From contig CAOQYN010000006.1 of the NCBI GenBank assembly GCA_948514425.1, positions 1-35,103 on the forward strand: 35,103 nucleotides of DNA, written 5' to 3'. Shown here piece after piece: positions 1-6,805 of the stretch (its first letter is position 1; each line of letters opens with the position of its first letter). The DNA comes from an uncultured Candidatus Saccharibacteria bacterium (GTDB taxonomy: Bacteria > Patescibacteriota > Saccharimonadia > Saccharimonadales > Saccharimonadaceae). The notes under the pieces are model-generated. The model was not told the origin of the DNA, made no database searches, and worked only from the letters and a program-made list of their open reading frames with translations. The position numbers and the translations under genes are program-made.

Positions 1-3
1 CAC

Positions 4-1032
4 CTAGTACCAGCCTCGAGTTTGTTTGAATTCGAGTGCTTGCTGCCAACCACCATAGCGCCCAGTGACATAAGAGTTCATCCAGCGAATCTGAGTCACA
101 GGGTTGGTCTTCCAGTCAGCCCCAGCAGATTGCATCTTGCTACCTGGCAAGGCTTGAGGGATACCATAGGCGCCAGAGCTAGCATTTTCAGCATCGACAC
201 GACAACCCGATTCATGATAAATGATGTAGATTGCTGCCTCAATTCCCTCTTCAGGAACGCCAGCCTCACGAATCCAACCTACGCAGGTCTCTTGTCCTGG
301 TGCAACCGAGAGCTTCGCCCCAACAACTACAATTTCGGGTATCGGTGCAGTTTTCACGCTTTCAGAAACAAGACGGCGGTCGACTTCGATATTATTTTCA
401 AACCGCACTTCGTAGACACTGACTTTGCGTCCCTCTTCCCCAGCCTGCTCAAGGCGTTTTTCGCCTTTTGCCATATTATAATCATAGCGAGTTTCGGTCG
501 GATACGGCAAAGCTTCTTCCACAGTGAGGGTGCGACCACCATTGCGCTCAATACGATAAGTCGAGGCGATACCAGTTTCGAGAAAGTTTTGGTTAGTTTC
601 AACGATAATTTTATCGCCGTCGTAGACGGTCAATCCAGCCTCGCGCGCAATAACTTTCGGGTCATAGCTGGCGGTCATTACATAAGAACGCTTCACGCCA
701 TCAATCACAAGCGCTGGTCGAGCGCGATGGATATTGATATGGTAATCTTCGCCAGCGACGAGTGTGTCAAGACCAGGTTCGACGATGTCAGCTTCGGTTA
801 CTTCAAGATTAACCTTCTCGAGGACGTCTTTGACGGTTCGAGCGGTGGTTTTGACGGTCAGATAAGAATTGTTGTCATAGATTGTGACAAAATGCTCTTC
901 GTTAGTGCTAGATTCGTCGTCGGCGAAAGCAAAATTACCAGGCGTAAGGCAATGCAGCGTCAAAAAGGCACTCATTACGACTATCATAATCGCACAGAAA
1001 AAGTCTCTAATTCGAAAATGCAATTTCATCAT
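4..1032 (-). CDS. Secreted G5-domain protein with C-terminal lysozyme-like domain
   Basis: The protein probably remodels peptidoglycan at the cell surface. It begins MMKLHFRIRDFF followed by a hydrophobic signal segment to about residue 35. Two ubiquitin-like DUF348-type stretches (about 45-150) are followed by a G5 domain (about 180-245). The last 80 residues resemble the lysozyme/transglycosylase fold of Rpf/YabE-like proteins, with a candidate catalytic Glu in IYHESGC and the motif GAYGIPQALPG. The frame opens 10 codons earlier, but the -10 box at 1042-1047 puts transcription start near 1035, so the ATG at 1032 (or 1029) is chosen and the mRNA is almost leaderless. The gene lies just downstream of the helicase gene and has its own promoter overlapping that gene's 3' end. 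The domain calls come from motifs; substrate specificity is inferred. Confidence 0.85.
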   Translation of the reverse strand: MMKLHFRIRDFFCAIMIVVMSAFLTLHCLTPGNFAFADDESSTNEEHFVTIYDNNSYLTVKTTARTVKDVLEKVNLEVTEADIVEPGLDTLVAGEDYHINIHRARPALVIDGVKRSYVMTASYDPKVIAREAGLTVYDGDKIIVETNQNFLETGIASTYRIERNGGRTLTVEEALPYPTETRYDYNMAKGEKRLEQAGEEGRKVSVYEVRFENNIEVDRRLVSESVKTAPIPEIVVVGAKLSVAPGQETCVGWIREAGVPEEGIEAAIYIIYHESGCRVDAENASSGAYGIPQALPGSKMQSAGADWKTNPVTQIRWMNSYVTGRYGGWQQALEFKQTRGWY

Positions 1033-1041
1033 TGCATAACC

Positions 1042-1070
1042 ATTATACCAAAGATGTGTCAAAAAGTCAA
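1042..1070 (-). promoter_or_regulatory. Promoter of the G5/lysozyme-like gene
   Basis: On the minus strand TTGACT (1065-1070) and TATAAT (1042-1047) are separated by exactly 17 bp. The spacer starts TTTT, like several other promoters in this window. The start site is predicted about 3 nt before the ATG at 1032. Confidence 0.8.
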
Positions 1071-1085
1071 GATGCTATGGCTTAT

Positions 1086-3293
1086 TTAGCCCTCAAAAAC
1101 CGGCAAATCGTCTGGGAATGGGTCAAAATCGGGTCCAAATTCGTCAAAATTGCCCGAATTGGAGCTTTCGGAGCCGAATTCGCCATCAGGATCGCCTCCG
1201 AGAATGCCAAGAGATCCAATATTACCGTTGCTCATTTCGACATCATAGGCACCAGATTCGCCAAAATCACCCGAACCATAAGGATTGTACCCTAATTCGA
1301 GCAAAAACTGTGATGGGGCGTTATAATTACGCCCTCCGAAGCTATATCTGGAGCTTGCAAAGGTCAAAAACAATAATTGCATCGCGCGAGTCATGCCAAC
1401 GTAGGCAAGACGACGCTCCTCTTCTAAGGCCTCCTCGGAGCCATCGGAACGGCTACTAGGAAAAAGCCCTTCTTCCATGCCGACCATGAAAACTACGGGG
1501 AATTCTAGGCCTTTGGCAGCGTGCAACGTCATAAGCGACACCGAATCTGCGCCAGTCGCCTCGTCGGCCGAACTGAGTAAGGCGGAATCCGCTAAGAATT
1601 CGTCCAATGTTTCATAAACGCTGGCGTTACTAGCTAAAACCTCAAGGTTTTGCATACGTTCGTCACCTTCTGGAGTACCACTCTGGACAAGCCGCGCAAA
1701 ATCAAAGTATTTAACTGCGCGCTCCACAACTTCAGCAAGCGGCACAGTATCCTCCGTCGAGGCGAAATCTGGAGTAGTCTCCTGTTCTTCGCCTATGTCA
1801 CGGGCAATCTTGCCGCTATATTCCTCGATAAAATTTGCTACACGCATGAGTGAAGTTTTGGCACGGGCACTCGCTGCTTCGGCGGCTTGGCGCAAGCTAT
1901 CGTGAGGATGTGCGTCCATATAAGCAAAGACTTTTTCGAGAGAGGCTTGGCCAACGCCAGACAGAATATTCTTTCCTAGACGTTCCAGACTAACGCGGTC
2001 ATGAGGATTGACAAGAAGTTTGAGAATTGCCAAAACGTCTTTAACCTCTTTACGATCGTAAAATCTTACCCCGCCAATAATTTTATAAGGTATACGCAGT
2101 GCCATGAAGGCCTTCTCAAAAGCGTAAGACTGGGCATTTGTGCGATACAAAATCGCAAAATCGCTGAGTTTACGTCCAGGCTTGAGGCGCAAAATTTGAC
2201 GTGCGATGTAGTTTGCTTCACCAGTCTCGTCCATGAGACCTTCAACCGTAACAGGCTCACCCTTGCCCGATTCGGTGAATAAAGTTTTATCGGTGCGCGT
2301 TTTGTTTTGATTGATAATCTGCTGCGAGGCGGCGAGAATGTTACCTGTGCTACGATAATTCTGTTCCAATTTGATGACTTTGGCTCCTGGGAAATCACGC
2401 TCGAAGTTGAGGATATTAGTAAAATCGGCTCCACGCCAAGAATAAATCGACTGCCAGTCATCACCAACAACGCAAATATTACGCTCGGAGTTGACAAGAT
2501 ACTTAATAAGGCGATATTGCACACTGTTTGTATCTTGATACTCATCAATCAAGATGTGCTGAAAGCGACTCTGCCACTTGGCGCGAACTTCAGCGTTGGT
2601 CTGGAATAGGTCGGCGGCTTTGATTAAAAGATCATCAAAATCGAGTGCGGCGGCAGCAGCTTTTTCTTGTTCGTAGCGCGCAAATACTTCGGCGGCTTGT
2701 TTTTGGTTGGGGTAGACTGCCTCTGAGCGTGCGTCTGCGGGTTTTGTACCAACAGTCTGCCAATTTGAGATCATGCTATGGACAATTTTGGGTGTAAAGG
2801 CTTTGTCACCGGTCAATTTCATACTACGCATAATGCGACGAATAAGAGTAAGCTGATCATCCGCGTCATAGATTGTAAAATTACGATCAACGCCGATCGC
2901 GGCGTGTTCGATACGCAGAATACGCACGCAGATACCATGGAATGTCCCCATATAGGGCATAAAACTGCGCGGAGGTTCGCTAGAAGCGGGCAACATAAGA
3001 TCACCAAAGACTCGATTATAGGCTTTGGAAAGGTCTTGACGGCCGATTGAGTCTTCGCGCTGACCTTCAAGTAAATTCCAGAGGCGAACACGCATTTCTT
3101 TTGCGGCTTTATTGGTAAAAGTCACTGCCAGAATGCGGTCGGGACGTGTGCCATGTGCGATCAGGTTCGCGATACGGTGCGTTAACACTTTAGTTTTGCC
3201 CGAACCAGCGCCAGCCAAAACCAGAACTGGACCAGACAAAGTTTCGACCGCTTCGCGCTGTGCTGGGTTCAAACCTCCTAGAATTGCTTCCAT
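1086..3293 (-). CDS. pcrA: UvrD/PcrA-family superfamily 1 DNA helicase
   Basis: This is an ATP-dependent 3'-5' DNA helicase of the UvrD/PcrA/Rep group, acting in nucleotide-excision repair and clearance of replication blocks. All core motifs are visible: Walker A GAGSGKT (residues 28-34), motif II IDEYQDTN, motif III VVGDDWQSIYSWRGAD, motif IV LEQNYRS, motif V TLHAAKGLEFPVVF and motif VI EERRLAYVGMTRA. The length (735 aa) is normal. The C-terminus is an acidic tail rich in Asp, Phe and Pro instead of the usual basic Tudor-like end. The ATG at 3293 lies 6 nt from the -10 box, so the mRNA is probably leaderless. Whether PcrA or UvrD is the better name cannot be settled from sequence alone. Confidence 0.95.
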   Translation of the reverse strand: MEAILGGLNPAQREAVETLSGPVLVLAGAGSGKTKVLTHRIANLIAHGTRPDRILAVTFTNKAAKEMRVRLWNLLEGQREDSIGRQDLSKAYNRVFGDLMLPASSEPPRSFMPYMGTFHGICVRILRIEHAAIGVDRNFTIYDADDQLTLIRRIMRSMKLTGDKAFTPKIVHSMISNWQTVGTKPADARSEAVYPNQKQAAEVFARYEQEKAAAAALDFDDLLIKAADLFQTNAEVRAKWQSRFQHILIDEYQDTNSVQYRLIKYLVNSERNICVVGDDWQSIYSWRGADFTNILNFERDFPGAKVIKLEQNYRSTGNILAASQQIINQNKTRTDKTLFTESGKGEPVTVEGLMDETGEANYIARQILRLKPGRKLSDFAILYRTNAQSYAFEKAFMALRIPYKIIGGVRFYDRKEVKDVLAILKLLVNPHDRVSLERLGKNILSGVGQASLEKVFAYMDAHPHDSLRQAAEAASARAKTSLMRVANFIEEYSGKIARDIGEEQETTPDFASTEDTVPLAEVVERAVKYFDFARLVQSGTPEGDERMQNLEVLASNASVYETLDEFLADSALLSSADEATGADSVSLMTLHAAKGLEFPVVFMVGMEEGLFPSSRSDGSEEALEEERRLAYVGMTRAMQLLFLTFASSRYSFGGRNYNAPSQFLLELGYNPYGSGDFGESGAYDVEMSNGNIGSLGILGGDPDGEFGSESSNSGNFDEFGPDFDPFPDDLPVFEG

Positions 3294-3299
3294 TCACCC

Positions 3300-3305
3300 A
3301 TTATA
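3300..3305 (-). promoter_or_regulatory. -10 box of the helicase gene (leaderless promoter)
   Basis: On the minus strand TATAAT is preceded by ATCTGTGC, the same spacer end seen at other promoters here (an extended -10). No good -35 is visible. Six bases separate the box from the ATG at 3293. Confidence 0.65.
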
Positions 3306-3325
3306 GCACAGATAGCTCCCTGTTA

Positions 3326-4573
3326 CTATTCTTCCAAGAGGCGCTCGTCATAGCGTAAACGTGAAGCAGTATGACGCGTATGACAGCGGCGATGTCGTAG
3401 ATGGATAAGGTAATAAGCAATAGCCATCTGGAATACCATGATGGTGGCGGCGAGACCAAAAATTGCTGATAGCCCATAATTATACATCCAACCACAAAAC
3501 AGCACGCCGGTCGCTTCACCAAGATAGTTCATGACATGTTTAGTTGTGTTGTAGCTAAGCTGGTGCTGGTTGTCGACAAGGTTAATATAATGACCGTCAC
3601 TGACGTCTTCGTACGCTGTTTCGCTCAACATGGCCCAGGTAAAGGCAAGTAAGAAAACAAAAGGATTGTCGGCGAGGACAGCAATAATATAGGCGCCTAG
3701 GCGAATTCCGAACTTCAAGGTCATAGTAATGTAATCATTTTTGGGAGTAAAATATTTTAATGCCACCATGCCGACTACGTCGCCCACGAGACCACCAATG
3801 AGAAGGTAGTTGGTGGCTGTGCTGGCTGAAAATTCTAAAAGGTTCGTCATGATAAGCATCTTGAGTCCAAGCGCCGTAGCAAATGAGGTCGAAGAGAGAA
3901 AAGCGTAAAGCATATAGCAAGTCTGAATTTTGCTTTTCAAAATATAGCGAAAAGCCGACTTTTGCCTGCACGAGGATGACGCGGTGGGTTTAACGCGGAT
4001 ATAGAACATTGTCACCATAGCCATAGCAAGAAAGACCATTGAGACCGCCAGACAGACATTATAGTCAACATTGAGACCAATCATGCTTTGTCCGATCAAA
4101 ATACCGCCAATTAGTACGCCAACATCACGAAAGAGATATTCAACTAATTTACGTTTGCTGTAGATTTTATTGCTCTTCATGAGCGTCGTTAACAACGGAT
4201 AAACACTAGCAACAATCATATAGCCGGTGAAGATTTCAATGATGGTACAGAGATTGATGACGAATACTTGGCCTGTGCCGTTAAGTCCGAGTTGGACGGC
4301 GGAATTGATAAGACGAAACGCCAAAATACCGGTCATGAATGATTTGAGCGCACTGGGTCGGAGCTTCCATCCAACTAGTAAAACACCACCAACGCTAAGG
4401 AAAGTAGCAATGCTGGTCAAGGTGCTGATATCAGAGGCAGAATAACTATTCTCTTGAAGCCAAAGTTGGCGAAAATTCGCCCATAGACCAGCAGAAACAC
4501 TAAAAAACGCCAACATGACCAAAATTTGGTTAGCAGTGCGAGAATTGTGCGATTTTTGACGAATGTGGCGCAT
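3326..4573 (-). CDS. MFS-type multi-pass membrane transporter
   Basis: The 415-aa protein is almost entirely hydrophobic, with about 12 membrane-spanning stretches and short charged loops. A basic cytoplasmic N-terminus (MRHIRQKSHNSRTANQ) and a histidine- and arginine-rich tail (LRHRRCHTRHTASRLR) fit the major facilitator fold. The substrate is not recognisable. No Shine-Dalgarno precedes the ATG. A weak -10 (TAATAT on the minus strand near 4583-4588) overlaps the strong plus-strand promoter at 4579-4607, so the intergenic region may fire both ways. It is separated from the helicase gene by only 32 bp, but that gene has its own promoter. Confidence 0.75.
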   Translation of the reverse strand: MRHIRQKSHNSRTANQILVMLAFFSVSAGLWANFRQLWLQENSYSASDISTLTSIATFLSVGGVLLVGWKLRPSALKSFMTGILAFRLINSAVQLGLNGTGQVFVINLCTIIEIFTGYMIVASVYPLLTTLMKSNKIYSKRKLVEYLFRDVGVLIGGILIGQSMIGLNVDYNVCLAVSMVFLAMAMVTMFYIRVKPTASSSCRQKSAFRYILKSKIQTCYMLYAFLSSTSFATALGLKMLIMTNLLEFSASTATNYLLIGGLVGDVVGMVALKYFTPKNDYITMTLKFGIRLGAYIIAVLADNPFVFLLAFTWAMLSETAYEDVSDGHYINLVDNQHQLSYNTTKHVMNYLGEATGVLFCGWMYNYGLSAIFGLAATIMVFQMAIAYYLIHLRHRRCHTRHTASRLRYDERLLEE

Positions 4574-4578
4574 TTCTA

Positions 4579-4607
4579 TTGACTTTTTATATTATCTGTG
4601 ATATAAT
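4579..4607 (+). promoter_or_regulatory. Strong plus-strand promoter reading into the domain-cassette region
   Basis: TTGACT (4579-4584) and TATAAT (4602-4607) have 17-bp spacing, with spacer end ATCTGTGA. It points away from the transporter gene. The first 110 nt downstream hold only a 12-codon ORF (ATG at 4621); the next coding-like sequence is domain cassette A at 4722. Confidence 0.8.
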
Positions 4608-4721
4608 AGTAGGATAAGGCATGGCTCAATCTTACTATAAAACGACCTTTTGGTATTAGTTTACCATAAATGGAATCAGAAATAAACCGATTTTGGCTAG
4701 ATAGCCATAGATGTAGAGATT

Positions 4722-4925
4722 GCTTTTGTCCGTAGTGGGGACGTCCATCTTAATGACGGTAAGGCTTACGTCGTCGGCCGCAGTCTCTCTGGCTGGTCGC
4801 GTGTAGCTGAATCGCTCGCTGGTGCTTACTCCTTGGGCGTGGATCCTACTGAGGTCTACCCGTCCTACAACCTCAACCGTTGGTTCGGTTTCCCCCTCCG
4901 CTGCCTCTACCTAGGTAGTGTTTGA
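4722..4925 (+). pseudogene. Domain cassette A: C-terminal Fib_succ_major-type domain fragment
   Basis: In frame from GCT at 4722 to TGA at 4923-4925 this encodes a 67-residue C-terminal domain that starts AFVRSG and ends GFPLRCLYLGSV. This is the signature of the Fibrobacter succinogenes major paralogous domain, a C-type-lectin-like surface module common in Saccharibacteria. An in-frame stop at 4698-4700 lies only 21 nt upstream and no start codon lies between, so it cannot be an intact gene. The last 41 nt (4887-4927) are identical to the end of cassette C, while the middle is entirely different. It is followed immediately by inverted repeat 1. It could be a silent donor cassette or a decayed remnant. 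Confidence 0.7.
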
Positions 4926-5097
4926 TGTTGGAAGAAAAGATTAAGATGAGATGATACTTGAGTGTCGTTAGAGACCTTGGCACTTGTTGTCTTGGCTGAG
5001 ATTTTTCGCATCTTTAGGTAAGAAAAATCTCACCACTGGTCTCCTAACGACACTCAGGTATCATCATTGGAGTATTATGTCTTTTCTTCCAACATCA
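4923..5097 (+). repeat. Structured inverted repeat 1 between cassettes A and B
   Basis: Nested complementary arms fold this 175-bp segment. The outermost pair is 4923-4940 with 5080-5097 (18 bp perfect). Next are 4951-4971 with 5044-5064 (21 nt, one mismatch), 4972-4976 with 5038-5042, and 4998-5007 with 5022-5031 (10 bp, 14-nt loop). The unpaired left strand 4977-4997 is identical, base for base over 21 nt, to 5365-5385 in repeat 2, and the facing strand reads ACCACT. The outermost arm overlaps the stop codon of cassette A and the conserved start of cassette B. Confidence 0.85.
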
Positions 5098-5333
5098 TCT
5101 CCCTACCCTTAGCTTTTGTCCGTAGTGGGTATGTCTACGTCAGCGACGGCAGCATCGGCAGCGCCGGCGGCGGCGCGTCGCTTCGGTCACGTACCTCTGT
5201 CTCAGCGGCCAATGCCTACGTTTTGGACTCAAATCCTACTCTTGTCTACCCGTCGGGCAGCGCAGTTCGTTATAATGGTCGCCCCCTCCACTGCCTCCGC
5301 ATATTGGAAGGAACGCACGAGAAGATAGTATAG
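5088..5333 (+). pseudogene. Domain cassette B: Fib_succ_major-type domain fragment
   Basis: The open frame from 5088 to TAG at 5331-5333 encodes SNIISLPLAFVRSGYV, then a Gly/Ala/Ser-rich variable core, then GRPLHCL where the other copies have GFPLRCL. The first 47 nt (5088-5134) are identical to the start of cassette C. The end has diverged and reads through into an unrelated tail ending EKIV. A TTG at 5067 opens the frame slightly earlier, but there is no ribosome-binding site and no N-terminal domain. It is followed by inverted repeat 2. Confidence 0.65.
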
Positions 5334-5455
5334 GATATTCAATGTCTAGGGTTGTTGTGAGACTTTGGCACTTGTTGTCTTGGCTGGAACTTTTGGATTC
5401 TTTAGATGACAAAAGTTCCACCATAAGTCGAGCAACAACCCTAGACATTGATATC
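5334..5455 (+). repeat. Structured inverted repeat 2 between cassettes B and C
   Basis: The arms 5341-5357 and 5433-5449 pair perfectly over 17 bp and extend outward by a further 6 pairs around one bulged T (5334-5340 with 5450-5455). Inside are 5361-5365 with 5425-5429 and 5386-5395 with 5410-5419 (10 bp). The arm sequences differ from repeat 1, but the architecture is the same. The unpaired 21 nt at 5365-5385 and the facing ACCAT are conserved. It lies between the convergent 3' ends of cassettes B and C. Confidence 0.85.
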
Positions 5456-5474
5456 GTATCCTTCTTTCTTTCCA

Positions 5475-5699
5475 TCAAACACTACCTAGGTAGAGGCAGC
5501 GGAGGGGGAAACCCCAGTAGTGGTCTGCGGCAGCCATACCTAATCCTGTAGCGCCAAAGCCAAGTCGATAAGCGTTCGTTGATGATTGCGTGGTGTTTGA
5601 CCAATCATAGCCATATCCTCCAACGCTATATAGGCAGCTATCGATGAGATTAACATACCCACTACGGACAAAAGCTAAGGGTAGGGAGATGATGTTGGA
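5475..5699 (-). pseudogene. Domain cassette C: Fib_succ_major-type domain, inverted
   Basis: Read on the minus strand from 5699 to TGA at 5475-5477 this encodes 74 residues from SNIISLPLAFVRSGYV to GFPLRCLYLGSV. The core (GGYGYDWSNTTQSSTNAYRL) is the best match to the family's usual pattern. The frame is open up to 5753, but it has only a TTG and no upstream domain before a terminator-like hairpin at 5753-5774. Its first 47 nt match cassette B and its last 41 nt match cassette A. Confidence 0.7.
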
Positions 5700-5752
5700 G
5701 GTTACTAACTTCAAATGGCGATATGTTTGCAAGGACGAAATGCAGCATGGCA

Positions 5753-5774
5753 AAACCGCCCAGATGGGCGGTTT
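5753..5774. terminator. Hairpin between cassette C and the 5802-6527 gene
   Basis: AAACCGCCC (5753-5761) and GGGCGGTTT (5766-5774) form a perfect 9-bp stem with a 4-nt loop. It is flanked by A on the left and T-rich bases on the right, so it could end transcription from either side. It most likely terminates the minus-strand gene ending at 5802. Confidence 0.7.
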
Positions 5775-5801
5775 GATTCGGTGACTTACTATTCCATACT
5801 C

Positions 5802-6527
5802 CTAACCGAAAAACAGGGCTAACTTACCAGATTGATTGGCGGGTTCATGCCAAGCTTTCCAGCGCTGCAGAGCTGGAAGATGACAATCCTCAAACAGCCT
5901 GCGTACCTGGCTCACAGTATCGATAGAATCTTCCTGCAGTACTAAATCCGCAGACTGTGTTTGCAAGATTGGATCTTCTTTACCGAGTTGGCGGAAAATT
6001 TCCGTCAAGCCAATTAACGCCCGCCGCATTGTAAGCATATTCGTGTCAGTATCAGACGGATAAGTCTGGAAGCTAGCCACAAAACGACCAAATACCGTGT
6101 TTAGAACTAAGGTGTTCCATACCAAATCCGCTCCTGTTGATTCCATCTTGACATTTGTGATTTCGGAATAAATATTGGTTGGCATTTTGCCAAAATGGTT
6201 CGCTTGGGCTGAGTAGCAATAGGCACAATCCTGGTTAGGCCACTGCAAGGCCTTTTCGATTGATACCACAGCCGTCTCACGGGTAGTGAGCTGAAGGCGT
6301 GGTGTAACGATCATGTCTTTTCCCGCACTAAGATCAAAGCTCACGATGCGATGAGCCTTTGAACCTTCTTTTTGTCCGCACAAGATAAAGCTACCGCGGT
6401 CGGGTGCATGGTCATTATTAATCTTCGGTAGGATATCTCCCATCACTTCCATGATGGCGTCAATTTCCTCTCTAAACAACATACTTTTACTAGGATACGT
6501 TTTGACATTAGTAAATAATTTGCCCAT
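5802..6527 (-). CDS. Hypothetical protein (241 aa) with CxxC motif
   Basis: The family is not recognised. The protein is soluble, begins MGKLFTNVKTYPSKS, and carries a Cys pair in DCAYCYSAQ (about residue 105) that could bind metal. The C-terminal third is helical and charged. The ATG at 6527 is chosen over one 33 nt upstream because a strong Shine-Dalgarno (AAAGGAGGAG) lies 6 nt before it. Transcription probably starts near 6756 from the promoter at 6763-6791, giving a leader of about 230 nt with several hairpins. This contrasts with the leaderless housekeeping genes around it and suggests post-transcriptional control. Confidence 0.7.
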   Translation of the reverse strand: MGKLFTNVKTYPSKSMLFREEIDAIMEVMGDILPKINNDHAPDRGSFILCGQKEGSKAHRIVSFDLSAGKDMIVTPRLQLTTRETAVVSIEKALQWPNQDCAYCYSAQANHFGKMPTNIYSEITNVKMESTGADLVWNTLVLNTVFGRFVASFQTYPSDTDTNMLTMRRALIGLTEIFRQLGKEDPILQTQSADLVLQEDSIDTVSQVRRLFEDCHLPALQRWKAWHEPANQSGKLALFFG

Positions 6528-6566
6528 TTTATCTCCTCCTTTGGGGCATATTTTAGGCAAATTCGA

Positions 6567-6618
6567 GATTTTTGCCCTAGACCCTCGCTAAAATTAGTGA
6601 AGATTTAGGGCAAAAATC
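6567..6618. repeat. 13-bp inverted repeat in the leader of the 5802-6527 gene
   Basis: GATTTTTGCCCTA (6567-6579) and TAGGGCAAAAATC (6606-6618) are perfectly complementary with a 26-nt loop. It lies 40 nt before the start codon, in the predicted 5' UTR. Confidence 0.75.
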
Positions 6619-6672
6619 AGCATGATATAGTAAACTGGAATTTTAAAATACTAGATAATGAGGGGAGTTTTA

Positions 6673-6710
6673 TTTTGTATCCTAGAGGATACAAAATACT
6701 CGTACGAGTA
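6673..6710. repeat. Two adjacent palindromes in the same leader
   Basis: TTTTGTATCCT and AGGATACAAAA (6673-6683, 6686-6696) form an 11-bp stem. The next 14 bp (6697-6710, TACTCGTACGAGTA) are a perfect palindrome. They could be alaS terminator remnants, operators or leader structure. Neither is followed by a T-run on the minus strand. Confidence 0.7.
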
Positions 6711-6762
6711 GAATTCCCAACAAAATCCTTGGTCACGTACAGATTATACGCACCATATTTCT

Positions 6763-6791
6763 ATGGTATCACAGATTTATGATTTTGTCGA
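6763..6791 (-). promoter_or_regulatory. Predicted promoter of the 5802-6527 gene
   Basis: On the minus strand TCGACA (6786-6791) and TACCAT (6763-6768) are 17 bp apart and the spacer ends ATCTGTGA, as in other promoters of the window. Both hexamers are imperfect. Confidence 0.5.
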
Positions 6792-6805
6792 GTATAAAAT
6801 CAGCT

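Noticed and set aside
22..1089. Long plus-strand ORF opposite the G5 gene
   Set aside because: It mirrors the codons of the minus-strand gene, has no promoter or ribosome-binding site, and its product has no domain. The same applies to the other frames opposite alaS, typA, tatD and the helicase gene.
4923..5455. Integron attC sites
   Set aside because: The folded repeats look attC-like in position, but the 7-bp R boxes (RYYYAAC and GTTRRRY) are not found at the stem ends, the conserved part is a 21-nt internal loop, and no integron integrase is in the window.
4722..5699. Diversity-generating retroelement with template and variable repeats
   Set aside because: No reverse transcriptase is present, and the cassettes differ at all bases and in length, not only at adenine positions of a template.
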